Source of the DNA: DATAAZ01 sp036259875 | GTDB lineage: Bacteria; Actinomycetota; Thermoleophilia; Gaiellales; Gaiellaceae | Length of the DNA: 17,575 nucleotides | Direction: 5' to 3' | NCBI GenBank assembly: GCA_036259875.1 | Contig: DATAAZ010000032.1 | Span: forward strand, 1-17,575 | In this document: positions 7,537-14,377 of the stretch, in pieces | How positions within the stretch are numbered: the first letter of the stretch is position 1 | Layout: each line of letters opens with the position of its first letter | Made by a program: the position numbers and the translations under genes | Notes under the pieces: generated by a model | Database searches by the model: none | What the model was told of the DNA's origin: nothing | What the model saw: the letters and a program-made list of their open reading frames with translations, nothing else

Positions 7537-7829
7537 TTGACCACGCGCTTCCTGGTCCCAGGAGCCGCTCTCCGATTACGGGCGCATGTGGTCTGTTCGG
7601 ACCGCAGCACTGAGCCCAGGGAAATCGATCGAGATTTCTACGCGTCCTACTCGCTTCGTGCGTCACTGGCGCCCGGGCGGCGCACGCGCCGTGACGCGTC
7701 CGTTTACCACAATCGCGCGCGCCCGTTACGAGGCAGCTCCTGATCGAGGCGCCGCGTCTATGCGTGCGTGGAAAGGACGATCGCGAGCACGGCTTACGTG
7801 CTTGCGCCCCCGATCCAGCTCTTACGGAT
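7537..7829. other. Gene-free interval before the small exported protein
   Basis: No open frame on either strand here resembles a protein, and codon use is not gene-like. It contains a short GGTC/GACC inverted repeat around 7590-7603 and no other structure I can name. It is probably decayed sequence plus the upstream region of the next gene. Confidence 0.4.
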
Positions 7830-7847
7830 TTGCAACCGCTCTGCAAC
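7830..7847 (+). promoter_or_regulatory. Paired heptamer repeat upstream of the small exported protein (putative SARP box)
   Basis: TTGCAAC (7830-7836) and CTGCAAC (7841-7847) are 11 bp start to start with a 4-bp spacer, 45 bp before the ATG at 7893. Spacing and sequence match the sites before the kinase and NTF2-like genes. No convincing -10 hexamer is visible after it. Confidence 0.45.
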
Positions 7848-7892
7848 GCAGGGCGTCCACGCTCGGCCGAACACCGAGCATAGGAGGAAGAG

Positions 7893-8369
7893 ATGTTCGT
7901 AAGAACCCACACGCTGCGGCGGATCACCGTGGTGATCGTCGCGACCTCGCTCGCGATCTGGGCTGCTGCGCCGGCGCTTCCGTTCGACGGGCGCTCGCCG
8001 GACGCGCGCGAAGCGGGCGAGCAGGCGAAGCCGAGCCTCATCGTCAACGGCCGCTCGCCCGATTCCCGGGACGCGGGGCAGCGGATCGCCTCGGCGCTCT
8101 CCGACGCCTGGGTGGGCGCCTTCTCGGCACGCCCGGACCCAGGAGCTTCGTCCGCGGTCGCCGATGCCTGGTTGGGCATGCTCTCGGCACGCCCGCAGCC
8201 GGAAATCCCCGCGGCCGAAGTCGGCTCGATCGATCGCTTCCACTGGGGCGACTTCGGAATCGGGGTCGGCGTCACCCTCGGCCTGATGCTCCTCGTCGCG
8301 GGCCTCGCCGCGAGCGCGCTGGTCGCCCGCCAGAAGCGCGATGCGAAGACGGGCGCCACGACGACGTAA
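7893..8369 (+). CDS. Small exported/membrane protein with internal duplicated motifs
   Basis: ATG 7893 follows AGGAGGA (7882-7888), a strong ribosome site. The 158-residue product has a basic start and a hydrophobic segment (about residues 11-30, ITVVIVATSLAIWAAAPALP) that is a signal peptide or anchor. A soluble middle follows, then a second hydrophobic helix (about 120-145, FGIGVGVTLGLMLLVAGLAA) and a basic tail (RQKRDAK). Two motifs are each present twice at a 20-residue period: GRSPDxRxAG at 33-42 and 53-62, and DAWxGxxSARPxP at 71-83 and 91-103. Such proteins recur beside kinase/SARP clusters in this lineage as far as I recall, but no function is established. With the signal peptide cleaved, the middle would be outside the cell and held by the C-terminal helix. 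Confidence 0.75.
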   Translation: MFVRTHTLRRITVVIVATSLAIWAAAPALPFDGRSPDAREAGEQAKPSLIVNGRSPDSRDAGQRIASALSDAWVGAFSARPDPGASSAVADAWLGMLSARPQPEIPAAEVGSIDRFHWGDFGIGVGVTLGLMLLVAGLAASALVARQKRDAKTGATTT

Positions 8370-8405
8370 CGGGCGGCGTCATCCAAGCCGGCCGCGGTCG
8401 GCAAA

Positions 8406-8436
8406 CGGAGGGGACTTTCGCGGGCAGTCCCCTCCG
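8406..8436 (+). terminator. Terminator-like hairpin after the small exported protein
   Basis: CGGAGGGGACT (8406-8416) and AGTCCCCTCCG (8426-8436) form a perfect 11-bp stem with a 9-nt loop, 36 bp after the stop codon. There is no U tract after it, so it may be an atypical intrinsic terminator of the kind common in GC-rich actinobacteria, or an RNA-stabilising hairpin. Confidence 0.6.
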
Positions 8437-8739
8437 CATTCCGGCCAGCCGAGCGGTTCCACCAACGATCGCGTATACAGAGGGCTGAGGAGCAGACGCG
8501 CCTTCAGTATGGATTCCCGTCGTCTTCGACTCGAGATCGACCGCCGGGGCGACTCCCCCCAGCGCGATCCCGACGACGAGCATGGCCTGGCAACGAGGTG
8601 TCGATCATCGACCGGCACTCGTTCGCCGGGCCAGTCGGCGAGGATCTCGTACTCGCTGGGGTTGTCCGCAAACAAGCCGCCGAGGTTCATCGGCGGCGCT
8701 CCCGATCGCGCTCTTGCGACTCGAGCACGGCCCGCAGAT

Positions 8740-8845
8740 GCGGGTTTAGCTCGGTCTCGGGAGAGATCCAACCTTCGCTACCGGAGTCCGGCTTGCCTGC
8801 GCCCTTCGCCGCTAACCAGGTTCGAATCCCGTATGCGCCTCTTGA
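8740..8845 (+). pseudogene. Possible tRNA-like remnant
   Basis: TTTAGCTCGGT followed by GGGAGAG (8745-8765) resembles a tRNA D arm, and GGTTCGAATCC (8819-8829) is a consensus T arm, in the correct order on one strand. Between them no clean anticodon arm forms, and the expected acceptor halves (GCGGGTT and ATGCGCC) do not pair. It is either a heavily decayed tRNA, only a tRNA 3' fragment, or coincidence. Confidence 0.25.
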
Positions 8846-8891
8846 CGTGCGCTCAACACATGGCACAGCCGAGGCTCACCCGCCGGCCGGC

Positions 8892-8975
8892 AGCACCGGG
8901 CTGCATCACGTGGCTATCCGGTTTCGGAGTCGCGACGCGCTCGCGCGCGCCGTCCGCATCACGCCGCGCGGATGA
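8892..8975 (+). pseudogene. Short fragment resembling a VOC-fold (glyoxalase/catechol dioxygenase) protein
   Basis: The frame reads STGLHHVAIRFRSRDALARA and stops soon after at 8973-8975. The GLHHVAIR..SR.AL start, with a metal-ligand-type histidine, is typical of the first strand and helix of a VOC module. No further part of the fold is found downstream and no clear start upstream. I rate this only as a resemblance. Confidence 0.25.
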
Positions 8976-9193
8976 CGAGCCGGACCCTGCCGGGGCTCGG
9001 GGTTTGCGCGCCTAGGCTGCTTTTTTCGGCCGTTCGCTCGATGTCGTTCTGCGTCGATCACCCGCTCGTAGTCCCCGATGACCGCGTCAGAGGGGTCGGT
9101 CGGCTCGCGCACTGCCGTCGCCGCTTCCTCGCCGTCCGAGCCGCAAGCCGGGGCGAGGAGAAAAGAAGCGACGACCGCAACGCCAACTCACAT
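8906..9193 (-). pseudogene. Lipoprotein gene remnant with a stop at codon 2
   Basis: On the minus strand ATG (9193-9191) is followed directly by TGA (9190-9188), then VGVAVVASFLLAPACGSDGE, a textbook lipoprotein signal peptide with lipobox LAPA|C. The frame continues as an acidic stretch VREPTDPSDAVIGDYERVID, then becomes arginine-rich and stops at 8906. One base change (for example CGA to TGA) would explain the lost start. The only later in-frame start, GTG at 9112, omits the signal peptide. The last third overlaps the VOC-like fragment and is probably not original sequence. It would have been a surface lipoprotein of unknown function. Confidence 0.45.
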
Positions 9194-9381
9194 CCCGGCA
9201 TGGCAAAGCCGCCAGCGTCGTTTCCCTGTTCCTCCTGGTCCAGATCGTTCTGGCGTCGTTGCCATGCGATTCGCACCAAATGCCATTTCGCACGCATCGT
9301 GAGGAGGAGGTCCGCGGCCCAGTCCGTCAGAGGGCTCTGCAAGAGGCGTCCCGCGAGTCGCGTGCCGTGCACGTGCCTGAC

Positions 9382-9401
9382 TGGCGCACACAGTGGCGCA
9401 C
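9382..9401. repeat. TGGCGCAC direct repeat (12-bp period)
   Basis: TGGCGCAC occurs at 9382-9389 and again at 9394-9401, separated by ACAG. About 40 bp further right, CGGACTCGAAAACCG (9438-9452) differs by one base from the anticodon-arm sequence of the tRNA-Ser-like fragment at 7474-7488. Short repeats beside a tRNA-like core are seen at integrase attachment sites, but no integrase gene is present here. Confidence 0.3.
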
Positions 9402-9483
9402 GAGCAGGAAAAGCCCTGCAGATCAGCTGTTCGGTCACGGACTCGAAAACCGCATATGGGTTCGCCGGGGCTGACATTCGGCG

Positions 9484-9660
9484 CTATCCGTCGCGCGCGA
9501 ACGAAACCGGGACGGCATCGAGCGTCACGAATGGGACGAATCGGCGCGACGCGTGGGCCTCGAACGTCGCTCTTAGCTCGCGCGTGCGCCGCGCTCTCCG
9601 CCTGGTCCGGTCCAGCAAGGTCGCGGTCGCGTCGAGCGCCTGCACGTGCGGGACGGCCAT
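9484..9660 (-). CDS. Possible small ORF, 58 residues, unknown
   Basis: From ATG 9660 to TAG the frame uses mostly G or C at third positions, which fits coding DNA, and reads QALDATATLLDRTRRRARRT then RFVPFVTLDAVPVSFARD. The first half is a basic helix and the end is hydrophobic. There is no close ribosome site and no family I recognise. It may be a fragment of a longer lost gene or a chance frame. Confidence 0.2.
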   Translation of the reverse strand: MAVPHVQALDATATLLDRTRRRARRTRELRATFEAHASRRFVPFVTLDAVPVSFARDG

Positions 9661-9878
9661 GAGGCCGGTTGGCAATCCCCTCGCCTCGGCGCGTGAGTAC
9701 GCAGCCGGTGCGAGAGGAGAAGCTCGAACGCACGGCCCGTTGCCGCGTTGGCTCGCGACGACGGTTGTCGGTCGCCGGTTCGCGCTCACGTCCCATGTTG
9801 CCGAGCGCGGTCGGAGTGTTCCAAAACCGTTCCAAGCCCGCCGTTTCCGCGCCGACGCGGGCAACGCAGGCAAAGAAG

Positions 9879-9901
9879 AAGCCCCCGATTTGCGGGGGCT
9901 T
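9879..9901 (-). terminator. Intrinsic terminator of tRNA-Gly
   Basis: AAGCCCCCG (9879-9887) and CGGGGGCTT (9893-9901) form a 9-bp stem with a 5-nt loop. Read on the minus strand it is followed by a T-rich tract (TTCTTCTTT). It lies 6 bp beyond the 3' end of the tRNA gene and would end its transcript. Confidence 0.8.
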
Positions 9902-9907
9902 TGTAGG

Positions 9908-9981
9908 AGCGGATGAAGGGACTCGAACCCTCGACCTTCTGCATGGCAAGCAGACGCTCTAGCCAACTGAGCTACATCCGC
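9908..9981 (-). tRNA. tRNA-Gly (anticodon GCC)
   Basis: The complete cloverleaf reads on the minus strand: acceptor GCGGATG (9981-9975) pairs with CATCCGC, the D arm is GCTCAGTTGGCTAGAGC, the anticodon arm TCTGC-TTGCCAT-GCAGA carries GCC, and the T arm GAGGG-TTCGAGT-CCCTT follows. The discriminator is U, as for glycine. CCA is not encoded (CCT follows), so it must be added enzymatically. It lies 26 bp after the RNase HI stop and has its own terminator. Confidence 0.95.
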
Positions 9982-10007
9982 ACGCGTCGCGGATTGTAGC
10001 CGAGTGA

Positions 10008-10412
10008 TCAGCCGGTCGCCGCATCGAGGGCCTCGTTGACCAGGCGGTCGGCGAGCTCGTTCTCGGCTCGGCGGACGGCGGCGTAGCGGACGCGGCCGAT
10101 CTTCCGCGCGAGACGGGCGGCTTCGAGCGAGAGCTCGACGAGCGCCTGGTTCTTGACCCGGTACTCGCCGTTCATCTGCCGGACGAGCAGCTCCGAGTCG
10201 GAGACGACGTCGAGCTCCCCCACTCCGATCTCGGCCGCCTTCGCGAGGCCCGCGACGAGCGCGCGGTATTCGGCGACGTTGTTCGTAGCGATGCCGATCG
10301 CCTCCCCGCGCGCGTCGAGCACCGTTCCGTCGTCGGCCTCGAGAACGTACGCGGCGGCGGCCGGCCCGGGGTTGCCCCGCGCGCCCCCGTCGGTGAAGAG
10401 CCTCGCCTTCAA
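10008..10412 (-). CDS. Ribonuclease HI family protein
   Basis: The 134-residue RNase H fold has its acidic catalytic set in place: D8 in FTDGGARGNPGP, E48 in NNVAEYRAL, D72 in VVSDSELLV and D122 in ENELADRLVNEA. It cuts the RNA strand of RNA/DNA hybrids, as at R-loops, Okazaki primers or misincorporated ribonucleotides, in the cytoplasm. The start is a TTG (10412-10410) overlapping the TGA of the upstream NIF3-like gene as TTGA, which implies translational coupling; there is no independent strong ribosome site. Length and motif order match the short actinobacterial RnhA-like proteins without the basic handle. The exact paralogue type is not decided. Confidence 0.9.
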   Translation of the reverse strand: MKARLFTDGGARGNPGPAAAAYVLEADDGTVLDARGEAIGIATNNVAEYRALVAGLAKAAEIGVGELDVVSDSELLVRQMNGEYRVKNQALVELSLEAARLARKIGRVRYAAVRRAENELADRLVNEALDAATG

Positions 10413-10723
10413 AGGAGCGGGTAGACGTCGAACGCGGGCTCTTCGTACGGATGCGCCGACCGCAGCGCGGCGACGATCTCCTCGTGCCGCTCTTGGGGGA
10501 AGACCGTCTCGAGCCGAAGTTCGCGGACCCGCTCCTCACGGCCCTTCTCTCCGATCGCCGGCGCGGCTTCCTCGCCGCCGAAGAACGTCCCCGTTCCCTC
10601 GGTGTACCAGGAGCAGCGCTCGTACGCGCCGATGCGCCCCGCGCCGGCGGCGAAGAGCGCGTCGCGGACCGCGTCGAGCGCCTCCGGTGGCACGAACACG
10701 ACGAGCTTTCGGTTACCGCCCAT
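10409..10723 (-). CDS. Stand-alone NIF3-insert/CutA-like (PII-type fold) protein
   Basis: The 104-residue protein reads KLVVFVPPEALDAVRDALFA then GAGRIGAYERCSWYTEGTGT with FFG, and ends RSAHPYEEPAFDVYPLL. These match the CutA/PII-like domain inserted in bacterial NIF3 (DUF34/YqfO-type) proteins, but without the flanking metal-binding NIF3 halves. Such single-domain proteins occur widely. The fold trimerises and may bind metal or small ligands; the biochemical role is unknown. The ATG at 10723 is the only good start. It overlaps the RNase HI gene by 4 bp, so the two form an operon that may read through to tRNA-Gly. Confidence 0.8.
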   Translation of the reverse strand: MGGNRKLVVFVPPEALDAVRDALFAAGAGRIGAYERCSWYTEGTGTFFGGEEAAPAIGEKGREERVRELRLETVFPQERHEEIVAALRSAHPYEEPAFDVYPLL

Positions 10724-10817
10724 CTCGGAACGACAACTCGTCGCCGGGCTGGTGCGCGGCCGCGCGAAACGGGCGGTGTGACGTTTTGCTCCGAATCGGG
10801 GCGGGAACCCGGCCTCC
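10724..10817. promoter_or_regulatory. Divergent intergenic region
   Basis: These 94 bp separate the minus-strand NIF3-like/RNase HI operon from the plus-strand gene at 10818 and must hold both promoters. I see no clear hexamers or repeats. Confidence 0.3.
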
Positions 10818-11195
10818 GTGACGACCCTCGAGGTCTACCCGCGCGACACGCCGGCCGAGCGGGCCGACGAGCTCGTCGCCGTCGAAGTCGAAGACGAGCT
10901 CGGCGCTTTCGCGGCCACGATCGAGGACTGGGCCGCGCCCCGCCAGAACTGGGAGTTCATGCTCCGCGAGGGCACCGAATTCGGCCGCGCGAACAACGTG
11001 GAGGGACGGCTCCTCTACGTCGCGGGCGAGCAGACGTCTTCGCTCACCTTCCGGCTCGACCAGCTCACGGGCGCGGAGGACGCGGGCGAGGAGCTCGTAC
11101 TGCGCTTCGAAGAGCAGGACGGGATCACGAAGCTGGCCCGCATGAGCGCGAACGGGCTTGATATCGAGCTCTTCCACATCCTGACCTACACGTAG
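10818..11195 (+). CDS. Hypothetical acidic protein, 125 residues
   Basis: The GTG start at 10818 lacks a clear ribosome site, but the frame has strong coding bias and no better start. The protein is acidic and soluble with no signal or membrane segment. Recognisable stretches are TTLEVYPRDTPAERADELVA, DWAAPRQNWEFMLREGTEFG and a C-terminus of alternating strands ending DIELFHILTYT, suggesting a small beta-rich fold. I do not recognise the family. It is the only plus-strand gene in the right half, transcribed toward the FNR-type gene with a 20-bp convergent gap. Confidence 0.65.
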   Translation: MTTLEVYPRDTPAERADELVAVEVEDELGAFAATIEDWAAPRQNWEFMLREGTEFGRANNVEGRLLYVAGEQTSSLTFRLDQLTGAEDAGEELVLRFEEQDGITKLARMSANGLDIELFHILTYT

Positions 11196-11215
11196 CGGCA
11201 GGCCCGACGCCACGA

Positions 11216-11926
11216 TCAATAGCCGCTGAAGCGGTCTGCGCGGATCCTGGTCTCGTCCACGCCGACCTCGGCGAGCGCCTCCTTCATCGCCGCAACGAGC
11301 GACGGCGGCCCCGCGACCATGAAGGTCGCCTCGCCGATGAGATCGCCGACGTGGTCACGGAAGAACTGCGCGTCGATGCGCCGGCGCTCGCCCTCCCAAT
11401 CGGGATCGTCGGTCATCGTGAGAACGAGCCGGAACCCGGGAAGGCGCTGTTCGAGCTGGCGGAGCTCGTCGAGGAAGGCGGTCTCGGCTCGGTTCCGGTT
11501 CGAATAGACGAGCGTCACCCGGTAGGGAAGCGACTCCTCCTCGATATAGCGGAGCATGACCCGGAAGACGGTGATCCCGATGCCGCCTGCGACGAAGACG
11601 AGCGGGCGGGACGTGTCCTCCGGAAGCGTGAAGTTCCCCTTCGGCCGCTCGACCTCGACGGCCGTCCCGACCGGGAGCTCCTCGAGCGAGCGCTTGAACG
11701 CGGAGTCGCGAAGCCGCGTCGCGAGTCCGAGCACGCCGCGCTCGTTCGGAGACGTCACGACGGTGATGTGGCGGCGCGGGCCGCGCTCGTCGTCGTACGG
11801 AGGGTCGAGCAGCGTGACGAAGAAGTACTGGCCCGGTTCGAAGTCGACTTCGTCGCCGCCCAGGTCGAACTTGACGAGAAGCGTGCCCCTGGCGACCGGC
11901 TCCTTCTCCTTGATCGTCGCGCGCAC
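11216..11926 (-). CDS. FNR-type FAD/NAD(P) oxidoreductase
   Basis: The 236-residue protein has an N-terminal FAD-binding barrel with RHITVVTS (52-59) in place of the RxYS motif, GNFTLP (97-102) before the nucleotide domain, GGIGIT (114-119) for the NAD(P) pyrophosphate, AGPPSLV near 208 and the aromatic C-terminal ending RFSGY. There is no ferredoxin or haem domain, so it must pass electrons between NAD(P)H and a separate carrier protein. The usual RxYS tyrosine is isoleucine and the proline after GGIGIT is valine. It starts with GTG 13 bp after the MBL-fold gene and is probably co-transcribed with it. The physiological partner is unknown. Confidence 0.85.
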   Translation of the reverse strand: MRATIKEKEPVARGTLLVKFDLGGDEVDFEPGQYFFVTLLDPPYDDERGPRRHITVVTSPNERGVLGLATRLRDSAFKRSLEELPVGTAVEVERPKGNFTLPEDTSRPLVFVAGGIGITVFRVMLRYIEEESLPYRVTLVYSNRNRAETAFLDELRQLEQRLPGFRLVLTMTDDPDWEGERRRIDAQFFRDHVGDLIGEATFMVAGPPSLVAAMKEALAEVGVDETRIRADRFSGY

Positions 11927-11939
11927 CGCGCCAGCCTAG

Positions 11940-12692
11940 CTAGAGGACAAGCCCGTCCCGACCGACCTCGGACGCCTCGAAGCGGGTCCGCGCGCATGCC
12001 GCCAGCCGCTCCTCGTCGACCCCGAGCGGGCTCACGTGCACGACGACAAGCCGCTCGACACCGGCGGCCGCCGCAATCCGGCCCGCCTCGCCCGCGGCGG
12101 AATGCTGGGGGTTCTCGGTCGTGTCGGCTGCGTCGAATGCCTCGTGGAGCAGGACGCGCGCGCCGCGCGCGAAAACGCCGTTCTCCGCGTCGTACGCCGT
12201 ATCGGTGCAGTACACGAGCTCGCCGTTCACGCGCAGGGCGAGCGTCGGGCCGTTGTGGAGCGGCTGAACGCGCGTCTCGACGCGGAACGGGCCGATCTCC
12301 GCGGTCTCGTCGAGCTCGTGGACCGCCGTCACAAGCTGGCGGGTCACGTCGTCGGCGTCTCCCGCGAGGAACGGAGGGTCGAGGAGCCGGTGGACGAGCT
12401 CCTCGCCGTCGACGCCGGCGACGAGCCGGCCCGGCGCCCAGACCTCGCGCGCACGCAGGCTCCGCAGCGCGGGCATCGCCATGAGGCCGTACGTGTGGTC
12501 GAGGTGGAAGTGCGAGAGCGCCACGTGGAGCCGTTCGACCCCCTCGACGAGCGCGGGCTCGGTGGCGAGCCGGCGGAGGCCCGTCCCCGCATCCAGGAGA
12601 AGCAGGTCGGCGCCCTCCCGGAGGGCGACGCAGGCGGTTTCGCGGCGGTCGCTCGGCAGCCAGCCGCCCGTCCCGAGCAGGCGGACCTCCAT
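11940..12692 (-). CDS. MBL-fold metallo-hydrolase (RNase Z-like group)
   Basis: ATG 12692 gives MEVRLLGTGGWLPSDRR, the standard first strand of the fold; a TTG one codon earlier (12695) is also possible. Metal ligands are evident: HFHLDH (61-66), H146 in QPLHNGP, D164 in VYCTDTAYD and H219 in LVVVHVSP. HSAAGEAGRIAAAAGVERLV before the last ligand is typical of the RNase Z/phosphodiesterase branch. It is predicted to bind two zinc ions in the cytoplasm and hydrolyse a phosphodiester or ester; the tRNA-exosite arm of true RNase Z is not visible, so its substrate is open. It is followed at 13 bp by the flavin oxidoreductase. Confidence 0.85.
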   Translation of the reverse strand: MEVRLLGTGGWLPSDRRETACVALREGADLLLLDAGTGLRRLATEPALVEGVERLHVALSHFHLDHTYGLMAMPALRSLRAREVWAPGRLVAGVDGEELVHRLLDPPFLAGDADDVTRQLVTAVHELDETAEIGPFRVETRVQPLHNGPTLALRVNGELVYCTDTAYDAENGVFARGARVLLHEAFDAADTTENPQHSAAGEAGRIAAAAGVERLVVVHVSPLGVDEERLAACARTRFEASEVGRDGLVL

Positions 12693-12795
12693 CAACGCGC
12701 CGACGGGCCGGCGCCGACGATCCGGGCGGGCGGGCGTTGCCCGGCCGTCCGTCTGAACCGTCCGGTCGACACGTTCGCGGCCACCGAACCGGCTC

Positions 12796-14307
12796 CTACG
12801 GCGTTGGCGATTCGACGAGGTCGATCTGGGCGCGCTGGAGCTTTCCGGAGTAGTCGACGTAAACCGCCTTCCACTCCGTGTAGAAGTCGAGCGCTGCCTG
12901 GCCCGCCTCCCGGTGACCGTTCCCGGTCTGCTTCGTGCCGCCGAAGGGCAGGTGGACCTCGGCGCCGATCGTCCCCGCGTTCACGTACGTGATCCCGGCG
13001 TTCAGGTCGCGCATCGCCCTGAATGCCCTGTTGACGTCCCGGGTGAAGATCGAGGACGAGAGGCCGTACTCGATCCCGTTCGCGATCCGGATCGCCTCGT
13101 CCACGTCCGTCGCGCGGATCAGCGCCGTCGTCGGCCCGAAGATCTCCTCTTGCGCGATCCGCATTCCGGGCTCGACGTCCGCGAAGACGGTCGGTCGGTA
13201 GAAGAAGCCGTGGTCGAGCCCGTTCTCGGTCGCAATCTCGCCGCCCGTGAGGAGCTTCGCTCCCTCGTCTTGCCCCACCTCGGTGTACGAGTGGATCTTC
13301 TCGAGCGCGGCCTTGTTGATCACCGGCCCGACATCCGTCTCCTCGTCGAGGCCGTTCCCGAGCTTCATCTGCTCGGCCCGCTCGACGAGCTTCGAGGCGA
13401 GCCCGTCGTAGACCTTTCCGGACGCGATGACGCGGCTCGCGGCGGTGCACCGCTGGCCGGACGTCCCGAACGCCGACCAGAGAATCCCCTCGACGGCGAG
13501 ATCGAGGTCGGCGTCGTCCATGACGATGATCGCGTTCTTTCCGCCCAGCTCGAGGTGGACGTGCTTGAGGTGCGGCGCCGCGTTCTGCGCCGTCTTCACG
13601 CCGACCTCCCGGGAGCCTGTCAGCGAGATGAGCGGGACGTCGGGATGCGTGACGAGCCGTTCGCCGACCGTCTCGCCGCCGCCGTGCACGATGTTGAGGA
13701 CGCCGGGCGGGAGGCCGGCCTCCTCGAAGATCTCGACGAACCGCTCGCCGAGGAGCGGGGTGTCGCGGGCCGGCTTGAAGACGACGGTGTCGCCGCAGAC
13801 GAGCGCCGGCGCGATCTTCCAGCTCGGGATCGCGATCGGAAAGTTCCAGGGCGTGATCGCACCGAGGACGCCGATCGGCATCCGGACGCTCATCTGGAAC
13901 TTGTCCGGCATCTCGGACGGCGTCGTGTGGCCGAAGAGGCGGCGGCCTTCGCCGGCCATGTAATACGTCATGTCGATCGCTTCCTGGACGTCGCCGCCCG
14001 CCTCGGCGCGCACCTTGCCCATCTCCTGAACCATGAGCTCCGTCAGCTCGTCCTTGCGGTCGATGAACCGCTGGCCGACGCGGAAGAGGATCTCGGCGCG
14101 GCGCGGCGCGGGCACGAGCCGCCAGCGCTCGTACGCGTCCTTGGCCGCCTCGACGGCCCGGTCGACGTCCTCGGCGGTCGACTTCGGGAACGCGCCGATT
14201 ACCTCGCCGGTCGCAGGGTTACTGCTCTCGAACGTCTCGCCACTCGCGGCGTCGACCCACTCGCCGCCGATGTAGTTCCGGTACGTCTTCGTCCCCGCGA
14301 CCGCCAT
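12796..14307 (-). CDS. NAD(P)-dependent aldehyde dehydrogenase
   Basis: The 503-residue protein is full length for the ALDH superfamily. Catalytic residues are in place: N155 in TPWNFP, K178 in VVFKPA, the cofactor loop GSREVG (231-236), general base E253 in LELGGKN and nucleophile C287 in GTSGQRCTA. LPFGGTKQTGNGHREAG lies near the C-terminus. It oxidises an aldehyde to an acid. The GQRCTAASR and GGTKQTGNG signatures recall semialdehyde-type dehydrogenases such as the aminoadipate or 2-oxoglutarate semialdehyde groups, but the substrate cannot be fixed from sequence. AAAGGGG precedes the ATG, and a TAGAAT box (14342-14337) suggests its own promoter. No pathway partners lie next to it. Confidence 0.92.
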   Translation of the reverse strand: MAVAGTKTYRNYIGGEWVDAASGETFESSNPATGEVIGAFPKSTAEDVDRAVEAAKDAYERWRLVPAPRRAEILFRVGQRFIDRKDELTELMVQEMGKVRAEAGGDVQEAIDMTYYMAGEGRRLFGHTTPSEMPDKFQMSVRMPIGVLGAITPWNFPIAIPSWKIAPALVCGDTVVFKPARDTPLLGERFVEIFEEAGLPPGVLNIVHGGGETVGERLVTHPDVPLISLTGSREVGVKTAQNAAPHLKHVHLELGGKNAIIVMDDADLDLAVEGILWSAFGTSGQRCTAASRVIASGKVYDGLASKLVERAEQMKLGNGLDEETDVGPVINKAALEKIHSYTEVGQDEGAKLLTGGEIATENGLDHGFFYRPTVFADVEPGMRIAQEEIFGPTTALIRATDVDEAIRIANGIEYGLSSSIFTRDVNRAFRAMRDLNAGITYVNAGTIGAEVHLPFGGTKQTGNGHREAGQAALDFYTEWKAVYVDYSGKLQRAQIDLVESPTP

Positions 14308-14336
14308 CGCGCCCCTTTCCGTCGAGAGTCGGGCCG

Positions 14337-14365
14337 ATTCTACGGCGGGGCGCCGGCATGCCGGC
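14337..14365 (-). promoter_or_regulatory. Promoter and 14-bp palindrome upstream of the aldehyde dehydrogenase
   Basis: On the minus strand TAGAAT (14342-14337) fits a -10 hexamer about 30 bp before the ATG. GCCGGCATGCCGGC (14352-14365) is a perfect palindrome beginning 9 bp upstream of that hexamer, over the expected -35 region, where no TTGACA-like box is seen. A repressor or activator operator is plausible. It lies just after the stop of the upstream gene and could instead be a weak terminator, but has only a 5-bp stem. Confidence 0.4.
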
Positions 14366-14377
14366 CGCTACGGGCGG

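Larger units (their letters stand above)
8437..9878. other. Gene-poor region with scattered gene and tRNA-like fragments
   Basis: About 1.4 kb carries no intact gene I can support. Long frames here lack recognisable domains and overlap on several strands. Individual fragments (a lipoprotein start, a VOC-like piece, T-arm-like and anticodon-arm-like sequences, a TGGCGCAC repeat, a small minus-strand frame) are listed separately. The simplest reading is an eroded accessory segment between the regulatory cluster and the conserved tRNA-Gly/RNase H block. Confidence 0.5.

Noticed and set aside
8972..9916. 314-residue plus-strand open frame in the gene-poor region
   Set aside because: It has no domain and irregular codon use, and it overlaps the lipoprotein leader and the tRNA terminator; it is open mainly because of high GC.
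9669..9962. Open frame running into the tRNA-Gly gene (ending GTRTLDLLHGKQTL)
   Set aside because: This is the familiar spurious translation across a tRNA gene and its terminator.
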